Assembly: GCA_016748015.1 (NCBI GenBank)
Contig: JAAOMT010000301.1
Span: 289,283 to 332,072 of the forward strand
Origin: Geosiphon pyriformis
Taxonomy: Eukaryota > Glomeromycota > Glomeromycetes > Archaeosporales > Geosiphonaceae
Length of the DNA stretch: 42,790 nucleotides
Reading direction: 5' to 3'
Below the pieces are notes generated by a model. That model was not told the origin of the DNA. It did no database searches and was given only the letters and a program-made list of their open reading frames with translations. Positions 35,877 through 42,790 of the stretch are shown here, one piece after another (position 1 is the first letter of the stretch; each line of letters opens with the position of its first letter). The position numbers and the translations under genes are program-made.

Positions 35877-36701
35877 TATTACAAGTAATGGCTTGGAGTA
35901 TTAAAGTAAATAACAAAACCTGTAACTTGGTGCTTAAGGCTGTTGTCGATGATAAAATCTGAAGGTGCATTTATCTGAAGGGTTTGGTTGAGTTCTTTGT
36001 ATAATGGACAGAGATTCAGTGATAATAGTTTTATCTATAGCTTCCCGAAACTGCAGTTTTGTCAATTTTTTTTTTGGTATTTTTTCTCATAAACTATCCT
36101 TAATCGAGTGTCCTATTCTTATTTCTGGGTTTTTTACCAGTGCTATATCCTGATGTCAGTACCTCTGCATGATAATCCTCTTTAACAGAATTAGTAATAA
36201 CAGTAAAACAAAAGAAAATAAAATAGAAATGAAATAAAGAAAATAAGCCAAGATGATGAATAAGTTAGTATTCTGTCAATAGTTATGATCAAGAGCTATT
36301 GTTCTAGCATAGTTAAGTATCAATTACTATCAACATAAAGTGTTGACAGTGGAGAGTAGATTTCTATGGTAAATAATTTATTTATTTAATATTTGTGAAT
36401 GGGAGATTTCTAACTAAAAATTCTGCTCTCTTTTTTTTTACTTCTAATGCTACCACTATATATACATAATTTATGTTCTATGAGATTGCTCACATTTCTA
36501 AGTGATGTGCTATGATTTTTTAAGCAATGCTCACATTGCTGAGCAATGTGCCCTAATTTCTAATATCACTCCATATTGCTGAGCAATATGCTGTGTTTTC
36601 TGACATTGCTCTACATTGCTAAGCAATGTGCTCATGTGCTACATGCTATTTGCTTATTGGTCTACTATTTTCCTATATCTGTTTTCTTTTTATGAGTAAT
36701 A
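35877..36701 (-). repeat. 3' LTR of Gypsy element A (825 bp)
   Basis: The limits are set by alignment with the 833-bp LTR at 39975-40807 on the other strand. The ends are perfect inverted repeats TATTAC...GTAATA, where the other LTR has TGTTAC...GTAACA. A shared core includes TATAATGGACAGAGATTCA and AGCTTCCC near 36000-36050. A TATA-like element common to both LTRs is at 36451-36468 (minus strand TATGTATATATAGTGGTA). The U3 part from 36492 to 36629 is a palindrome array that has no match in the other LTR. The left flank TGCAG (35872-35876) is the candidate target-site duplication; its partner is outside the window. Confidence 0.85.
36492..36629. repeat. Four palindromes at 40-bp spacing in U3 of LTR A
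   Basis: Perfect or near-perfect palindromes of the form ACATTGCT-N-AGCAATGT are centred at 36500, 36541, 36581 and 36621. The second and fourth are exact. The third is ATATTGCT-G-AGCAATAT, with both arms changed together. The first is degenerate. Spacing is 41, 40 and 40 bp. The array sits 72-209 bp inside the LTR 5' end. This suits binding sites for a dimeric protein on one face of the helix; that is inference. Confidence 0.85.
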
Positions 36702-36716
36702 TTATCTCTTCCTTTT
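36702..36716 (-). promoter_or_regulatory. Polypurine tract of Gypsy element A
   Basis: Directly next to the internal edge of the 3' LTR, the minus strand reads AAAAAGGAAGAGATAA just before TATTAC-type LTR sequence begins. This is the expected place and composition for the plus-strand DNA primer. Confidence 0.7.
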
Positions 36717-37351
36717 TAATATTGAGCTTTATCAAAATCTTCATTTTGAATTACTTCTAACACTTTTTTTTCAAGTATTGTTTGTTCGATTCTGTTTTTC
36801 ATGTCTTCTACTTGTGTATTGTTCATTTTTCCCCATTGGTTAATGATTATGGTTTCCATGTCAGAGTGTAACAGTATTTCTGGATAGTTTTGAAATATGT
36901 TGTATAGTTGGTACATTGTTCTAACATGTAGTGTTGAATTCATTTTCTTTTTGATAAATTTTTCAATTTGTTGTATTATGTCTTGATTGAATATTCTCTT
37001 GAATTTGTTGATATACAACTCCTGAATATTCAACTTTTGACCTAACTGGTAGTAGCAATATGATATTGAAAGTTGTTTTGTCTATTGCTTCTAATTTTTT
37101 TTTGTAATCTTTTCTGTTGGTGCCATAATAAGTCTTTTCCCAAAAGTGTTCTTTACTTTTTCTATTAAGTTATCTGTCCAGTTTTTATTGGTTTTTGGTA
37201 GTCACTGGTATAGTGTAGTCTTTGTTTTTCTTTGGGTGTTTTGATAGCAGATTATTTGGTTGTTAATAACAATTTCCATGTCTAACTGTTGTTCACTTAA
37301 GGCCTGGAACAATTGTTAAGCTATAGTGTGAATATGATCTGGTATTTCCAT
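36716..37351 (-). pseudogene. Extra ORF between integrase and 3' LTR of Gypsy element A (four stops)
   Basis: ATG at 37351, 55 nt after the pol stop; one frame of 211 codons ends in TAA at 36716-36718. Four in-frame stops (TAA, TGA, TAG, TAG) fall in the first half, near 37316, 37201, 37091 and 37085. The last 105 codons are open. The product is Gln/Asn/Lys/Ile-rich and looks helical (KFKRIFNQDIIQQIEKFIKK; VEDMKNRIEQTILEKKVLEV). No signal peptide, membrane segment, zinc finger or chromodomain is visible, so it does not look like an envelope protein. I do not recognise it. The single frame with point stops, like pol, argues that it was coding. Confidence 0.6.
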
Positions 37352-37406
37352 TTTTCTTGGTTGCTTTTGTCACATGTACTGTATCTTTATATACTCTTTT
37401 GGTTGT

Positions 37407-39974
37407 TCAATTTGACGTGTTTGGTTTAATAATTATGATTGGTTCCAGATTTTGTGGAATTTCATCTGGTTGAACTAGTATTCTTTGTACTCCTAGTTGT
37501 AGAATGTTATTGGTAGATAATGATGCTATCTTGTGATATGGTTTCAGTTGATCACTATGTGCTACTTTGGCTAAGATTTTGTTGTCCCATCTTAATTTGT
37601 AAGCTTCATTTTCTAGAATTTCTTCTATGTAAAATGGTCTGTCCCATTTGGAGTCAAATTTTCTACTCCATTGTTTTTCCGCTTTGGTACAATGTAATAG
37701 TACCTTGTCTCCAATCTTGAATTCAACTGGTTTGTCTGGTAGTTGGTTATTGTATCTTTCTTTTTGTTTTTTTTGTGACTTTTGGATGTTATCAGCAGCT
37801 CTTTGCTGTTTGTTTTCTAGTGTTTTCATTAAGTCATATGTTCTTCTCAACAATGTTTCCTGGAAATTATCTTCAGTTATTGGTTTTGTTGGATAAGTGT
37901 TGACTTCTATCTCAACTGGTAACATTGCTGTTCTATCATATACTAATTCAAATGGTGTTGCTTGTGTAGTGTCTTGCTTCATTGTTCAATAAGCAAATAG
38001 TACTGATAGTATAAACAAATCCCATTCGTCCTGATTTTTTTGACTGATCTTGGTGATTACTTCACACAATGTTCTGTTAAACCTCTCAACTAATCCATTT
38101 GTTTGTGAATAGTATGGTAATGATAATGGTCTTTTGATTCCAAATCTTTGGCTTAATTCTGCTAATGTTCTGTTTACAAAGTAAGTTCCTTGATCTGATA
38201 ATAGTTCTTTTGGACATCTGTGTCGACAAATTAAATCTTGATGAACAAATTCAGCAATGGATTCTGTATCTGCTCTTTGAATGGCTTTTGCTTCTGGCCA
38301 TTTAGTGAGATAATCCATAGCTACTGCAATATATCTGTTGCCTCTGCTGGTGATTGTTAATGGTCCGATTAAGTTAATTTTAATGCGATTGAATAGTTGT
38401 TCCACTTTGATTAGTCTTAATGGTTCACTGGATCTTGTTTCTCCTCTTTTCTGACAAGCATCACAATTTTGAACATATTGGATGATGTCTGAATACATTG
38501 ATGGCCAATAGTATCTTTTTCTGGTTCTTTTTATGGTTGCTTCTTTATGAAAATGTCCTGCTGTTGGGTCTGAGTACATGTTGAATAATATTGTTTTTTT
38601 CTCTGGTTCTGTGATTACTCTGGTTGGTTGATCTGAATTTTTTCTGTTCTTTCAGTAAAGTATATTTTGATGATTGATAAAATATTTTGATTGTTGTTTT
38701 ATGTTGTTTTGTTCTTTTTAAGATAATTTTTTCTTAAATAATTGAGTATTTATATAATGTTGAAGTTGTTGGTATTTTTGTGTATTCATGTTTTGTTATA
38801 TTTTTAGGTTGAAATGTTTTTAGATTTGTCTTATTTGTGACAATTTGTCAGCATTTTCATTGTTTTTTTCTTTTTTATAATGTACTGTATAATTAAATGG
38901 TGAAAGTTCTATTTTCTATCTGGCATGGCAATCATCTGCAAATTTTTGTTTCTGGATTGAAGTCAATCCCTTGTGATCTGTATATATTTCAAACTTTTGG
39001 CTCAAGTATTTTTTTTATTTTATGACTGTCCAATAGATTGCTAAGTGTTCCAGTACTGGTGTTCCATAGTTTTTTTTGGCTGGACTTAAGCTTCTACTGG
39101 CATACACTACTGAATGTTCTCTTCTATCTGGTCTTTTTTGTGATAGTACTGCTTCCAATGCTTGACCTGATGCATCCATAGTGATGATGAATAGTTTGCT
39201 GTGGTCTGGATACATCAATACTGAAGCTTGAATAAGCTTTCTTCTCAATGTGTCGAATGCTTTTTGTTGAGCTTCAGTTCATTCATACTTTACATTTTTG
39301 GTTTGTAGATGGTGAAGTGGCTGGGCTAGTTTAGAAAAGTCTTTGATAAAGTGGCGATAATAGCTTGCAAATTCCAAAAATGCCCTTAGTTCTGGCAAGT
39401 TTGTTGGTACTAGAAAGTTCTTTACTATTGCAATCTTATCTAGATCTATTTTGATGCCATCTTTGCTCACCACATGTCCCAAAAACTTGAGCTCAGTTTT
39501 TTTAAAGAAACACTTGGTTGCATTTAGTTTCAATCCAGCTTTTCTTAGTCTTTCAAACACCTGCTGGAGGTGATGCAGATGATTATCGAATGTTTTTGAG
39601 AATACATTGGTGTCATCTAAGTATACAACTACTGATTTCCATAGTAGTTCAGTATATAAAATTTCCATGAGCCATTGAAATGTTGCTGGAGCATTTATCA
39701 AGCCAAATGGCATAACTTCAAATTTGAAATTTCCTTCTCTTGTTGTAAATGTAGTCTTTTCTTTGTTAGCTGGATCCATGGCTACTTGCCAGTAATTACT
39801 ATTTAGATCCAGTGTCGAGAACCATTTATTTTCTCCAAAAACATCAAATAGTTTTTGGATTTTTGGAGTTGGATAACTATCACCTTTGGTCATTCCATTC
39901 AGTTTCTAATAATCCACACAGAAACAGATCTTTCTATTCTTTTTCTATACTAGTACCACTGGTGATGACCATGG
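37407..39974 (-). pseudogene. Gypsy element A pol: RT, RNase H, integrase (stops, no frameshift)
   Basis: One frame, minus strand, cut at its start by element B just after the conserved PWSSPVVLV. RT: LDLNSNYWQVAM (about 39820), MPFGLINAPATFQ (about 39710) and YLDD (about 39620). RNase H: a TMDASG block (about 39180), LEHLAI, then FEIYTDHKGL and NADKLSQ (to about 38850). Integrase: a zinc-binding region with H-F-H...C-D-A-C (about 38555-38457), then the catalytic core. Core positions are Asn at 38375-38373 (KINLIGPL, where the first catalytic Asp is expected), Asp at 38195 (LLSDQG) and Glu at 38087 (GLVERFNRT), 35 residues after that Asp. A C-terminal domain ends near SDQLKPYHKI. Stops include TGA at 37983, at Trp near 39276, and several between 39014 and 38582. 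Confidence 0.88.
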
Positions 39975-40807
39975 TGTTACTTATAGAAATATAGAAAATA
40001 TATTAGCATAATTATTAGCCAATCAGAAGTAAGCATAGTAAATGTGGAATTCCAGGATTCTTTTCAGGAATTGCAAGATTCTAGGAATTTCAGGATTCCC
40101 CAATGAGGAATTGCAGGATTCCAAAATTCCAGAATTCCTCTTAAAGGAATTGTAGGATTCCTGTTGTAAAGAATCAAGGAATTGAGGAATCTCAATTATG
40201 TATATATAGCGGTAGTATTAGAAACAGAAAAGACAGAATTAATACCACAGAATCCTTAGCCTAGAAACAAAAATCATCAAATAAATAATTATTCCATATC
40301 TCAATCCACTCTCCACTATCAACACTTCATGTTAATAATAAGTGATACTTAACCATATTGGAACAATAGCTCTTAATCACGGCTATTGATGAGATACTAA
40401 TCTGCAAATTGCCTTGGCTTATTTCTTTTCTTTCTTTATTTTTCTCTTATTTTTCTTTATTTTATTTTGATTTATTATTGTGCACTAACTTATTGATTGA
40501 AAAGCGCTGATTACTGACATCAAAGATTGTCTGGTAAAAAACTCCTGTGAGAGGGTAGGACATGTACAAAAGATACGGATTACTTACCAGAGGATTGCCG
40601 GCTACCAAGCTAAGAAAAGAATTGACAGACTTGCGAGTCTGGGAAGCTACGGATAAAACAACTATTGAATCTCTGTCCATTATACAAAAGACTCCATCAA
40701 AACCTTCAGATACAACACTTGCAGAACCTTATCAATGGAAGTAGCTTTATGAACACCAAGTTACAGGTTGTTATTTATTTCAACAGCAGAAATAATCCCC
40801 TGTAACA
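39975..40807 (+). repeat. 5' LTR of Gypsy element B (833 bp)
   Basis: Begins TGTTAC and ends GTAACA, a perfect 6-bp inverted repeat with the canonical TG...CA ends. Homologous on the opposite strand to LTR A at 35877-36701. A TATA-like string TATGTATATATAGCGGTA is at 40197-40214. U3 contains the short palindrome array 40046-40185. A T/C-rich stretch (about 40420-40475) matches a purine-rich one in LTR A. Confidence 0.87.
40046..40185. repeat. GGAAT/ATTCC palindrome array in U3 of LTR B
   Basis: At least six units of about 16 bp of the type GGAATTGCAGGATTCC (GGAAT-N6-ATTCC) start at about 40046, 40067, 40084, 40107, 40123 and 40146. Steps alternate near 16-17 and 21-23 bp, so every second unit repeats at 38-40 bp. 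The array lies 71-210 bp inside the LTR, the same interval as the unrelated palindromes of LTR A. Confidence 0.85.
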
Positions 40808-40809
40808 TT

Positions 40810-40826
40810 TGGTGCTCCCTGTGAGG
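40810..40826 (+). promoter_or_regulatory. Primer-binding site of Gypsy element B
   Basis: TGGTGCTCCCTGTGAGG starts two bases after the LTR end. The leading TGG would pair with the CCA end of a tRNA. I cannot name the tRNA by eye. Confidence 0.65.
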
Positions 40827-40866
40827 TATAATCCTACAGAGAACCAGCACCAATCCAAATCTAAAC

Positions 40867-42480
40867 GTGGCAGAATCAGAAAATATAGGAGCAAACCATT
40901 TAGGATTTGCAAAATTCTTGTTTCAACAATACAGTCAACAATTAGGATTAAACAGTAATCATTACCCAGCCGAATCAGCCTTCAACTTTTATGTCAATGA
41001 CAGAATCACTGAATGCTTAGGAGGAACAGTTAACATTGAAGCAGCAAGAGAAAACTTTTACACAGAATTATTTCAACACACCAACTTACCAAGAAACTAT
41101 AGTTTTGCACCAATAATCAGAGAAATCAATCAGACTATTAAAAAATACACTCAACAACAATTTCCCATTACCTATGCAGACAAAGATAAAGGAAGAATAC
41201 AAATACCAGCAGCAACACCAAAAGGAATACAGTTACCTAGTTGGAAGAAGCACAGAGTAGAATCACCAACCACTCTATCATATCACTACACACCTGGAAG
41301 TGCCATCAACATCTCATCAGCAGACGCATTCACCTCAAACACAACATTAACAGTTAGAAGATTCCAGTTCCAAAGCAAACAACAGAAAGAAGATTTACTA
41401 GGGCCATATGGAACATATTTTGAAAGATTTAAATTACGATCACCAACTCCATCAGGAATTTGATCGCCACTGTCTCAACCAGACTTTGGAATTGCTACCC
41501 TGTGGGAACTATCTGAAGAAGAAGAGGAAAAAGAATTAGAAAATCAAGAATTTACTTACCAAAACCCAATTACTGAAAACCCAGAAGTTGAAACCCTGAA
41601 TTTTCAAGCTCAGCAAAGTCTAAATCTAGAAAATTTGGAAATTGAAACCCCAAATCATCAAAGGCAGAACAATCCAAACCCCGAATTAAGTAATCAGCAA
41701 AACTTACCTCCGGTAATCGTCATTGATCAACTGCCAATTAATTCAGTAGCCAAACCCATACAACAGCCATTTCAACTACCACCTCAACAACCAGTACAAC
41801 AACAACCACTTCAACAGCCACCACAACAATCCAACTTAGATCCAATGGCCTACACACCAATTGCAAAACTTGACAACTTTACTGGTGAAGAAGATGACAT
41901 GCAAATATGGCTGAATGACGTAAAGAAAGCCATCACTGCGAATGGATGGAATGATGCCCAAGCACCTTAAGCCATCCCATACTTTCTAAAAGACACCGCA
42001 GATGCATGGTATCAAAGTCTAACTGTCAAACCCCAAAACTTTAATGACTTTAAGACAGAATTCATAAGATATTTCAACAACAATAATAGTATCAACAAAT
42101 TAGCCAACCTTTTCACCACCATTAAACAAGGAGATACTGAAGCAGTCACCACTTATTTGAGATGCTTCCATAGAAACCTACACCAGATCCAAGCAATTCA
42201 AGCTGACTATTTTACAGCGCCACAGATTTTAAATCAATTTATTAGAGGTTTGCACAGTAACCTCCTCTAGCAAGTATGCTCAATGCATTCAGTTAACCTC
42301 TCTACTGCAGTTACACACACCAGAAATTTTGAAGCAGCTGAGTTAGAAGCCAATCATGCCCAAGCAGTAAACTTAGTAATGAATGGATCATCTGAATTGG
42401 ACTCCAAACTGAAACAATTCAGTGAGTCAATTAATCAGAAACTAGAGGGATACTTAGCTGACAATTGTGCCATATATTAA
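40867..42480 (+). pseudogene. Gypsy element B gag (three stops, start codon lost)
   Basis: One frame of 537 sense codons plus stop. It begins at GTG 40867 in the context AAACGTGGCAGAA, where an ATG would be expected; one A-to-G change accounts for it. Three in-frame stops: TGA 41461, TAA 41968 and TAG 42268. The N-terminal 200 residues are unfamiliar. A Gln/Pro-rich linker lies at about 41640-41835. A retrotransposon gag domain follows: LDNFTGEEDDMQIWLND (about 41868), YFLKDTADAWYQSL (about 41977), F-K-T-E-F-I-R-Y-F, and QGDTEAVTTYL. Gag forms the particle that packages the element RNA. No CCHC knuckle follows before the coding stops. Confidence 0.85.
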
Positions 42481-42510
42481 ACACCACAATAATACCATAA
42501 TTCAGGAAAC

Positions 42511-42790
42511 ATTGTTACTGGAGGTTTTTGGTCTCTTTTCTTGAAGGTTGTTGATGTTGTTTTGCTGTTAATTCACGACTAAAGGAAGTAGTTGAACCTT
42601 CGATAACTGAATTTATCTTCAAATTATCTCCTATAATTTGAACCGCTGGGCTTATAAGTGGAATGGCCAATTCCGTGCCAGTTACTTTATGTAATTACGT
42701 TGTAGTAAACGTCAACTCTTTCCCAGGAATTGCTCGTCTGGAAGCTCACTAAAAATGTGTAGTTACTTTGCTGTGAAAGTCAACTCTTCT
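42511..42790. other. Unassigned right edge with a partial direct repeat
   Basis: No ORF of note on either strand. GTTACTTT...GTCAACTCTT occurs at 42681-42720 and again at 42763-42788, about 70-80 bp apart, ending at the window edge. This may be the end of another inserted element or the junction of a deletion in element B. Confidence 0.4.

Larger units (their letters stand above)
35877..39974 (-). mobile_element. Ty3/Gypsy element A, minus strand, 3' LTR to RT
   Basis: Read on the minus strand: RT, RNase H, integrase, an extra ORF, a polypurine tract and a 3' LTR. It inserted into LINE copy 4 at 35876/35877. Its own RT is cut at 39974/39975 by the plus-strand element B, so its gag, protease and 5' LTR should lie beyond the right edge. 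Pol order RT-RNase H-integrase is diagnostic of Ty3/Gypsy. All of pol is in one frame with several stops. Confidence 0.88.
39975..42510 (+). mobile_element. Ty3/Gypsy element B, plus strand, 5' LTR to gag
   Basis: 5' LTR, primer-binding site and gag of a second, related Gypsy element, inserted inside the RT of element A (nested, opposite orientation). The base string before it, CATGG (39970-39974), is the candidate target-site duplication. Recognisable gag coding ends at 42480. No zinc knuckle, protease or pol follows in the window, and from about 42510 the sequence no longer looks like this element, so a deletion or a further insertion is likely. Confidence 0.8.

Noticed and set aside
36492-36629. 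CRISPR-like array
   Set aside because: There are only four units at 40-bp spacing, the intervening bases are also related to each other, and the array lies inside an LTR U3 region of a eukaryotic element.
40046-40185. Heat-shock elements in LTR B
   Set aside because: GAA and TTC trinucleotides are present, but they do not keep the regular 5-bp alternating spacing of heat-shock elements; only a generic palindrome call is justified.
35877-42480. A single Gypsy element with an internal inversion (gag on one strand, pol on the other)
   Set aside because: The two LTRs are clearly diverged and carry different U3 arrays, and LTR B begins with intact TGTTAC in the middle of the RT of A. Two nested elements explain this more simply.

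Overview
This window looks like a repeat-dominated stretch of a fungal nuclear genome. The evidence is a single-exon BTB/POZ gene, very AT-rich spacers (about 90% A+T by eye), and LINE ORF1/ORF2 proteins of a kind I associate with arbuscular mycorrhizal fungi (Glomeromycotina, Rhizophagus/Gigaspora-like). The organism call is an inference from composition and protein style; no marker gene proves it. There is one probably intact host gene; everything else recognisable is transposon-derived and broken.

Layout. 1-1166: moderate-GC sequence with no confident gene. 1188-2525: BTB/POZ protein. About 2640-8102: 5.4 kb AT-rich block. 8103-14850, 15703-22447, 26153-32905 and about 33080-35876: four same-strand copies (called 1, 2, 3 and 4) of a two-ORF non-LTR retrotransposon (LINE). 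ORF1 has an RRM-like fold and a CCHC knuckle. ORF2 has an APE-type endonuclease, reverse transcriptase, RNase H and a C-terminal CCHC. Copies 1-3 are full length with poly(A) tails; copy 4 is cut by an LTR element. About 22908-25215, minus strand (called 5): an ORF1-only relative that carries the LINE 3' UTR but no endonuclease or polymerase. 35877-39974, minus strand: a Ty3/Gypsy element (3' LTR, polypurine tract, an extra ORF, pol) inserted in LINE copy 4. 39975 to about 42500, plus strand: a second Gypsy element (5' LTR, PBS, gag) inserted inside the RT of the first.

How the parts relate. The LINE ORFs overlap as ATGA (or its decayed form ATAA), which suggests coupled translation. The ORF1-only element shares the LINE 3' tail, including an 8-bp hairpin with a compensatory base-pair change, which suggests it is mobilised in trans by the LINE polymerase. 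The two Gypsy LTRs are homologous, yet they carry unrelated palindrome arrays in exactly the same U3 interval.

Decay is the strongest theme. Nearly all ORFs keep one reading frame but are riddled with stops that sit where sister copies have Trp, Gln or Arg codons, and catalytic Asp residues are replaced by Asn. A hand comparison of copies 2 and 3 over 1140 bp gave 67 transitions and 2 transversions. This points to cytosine deamination (5mC decay or a RIP-like process). The AT-rich spacers, some of which are still alignable to each other, may be the end state of that process.
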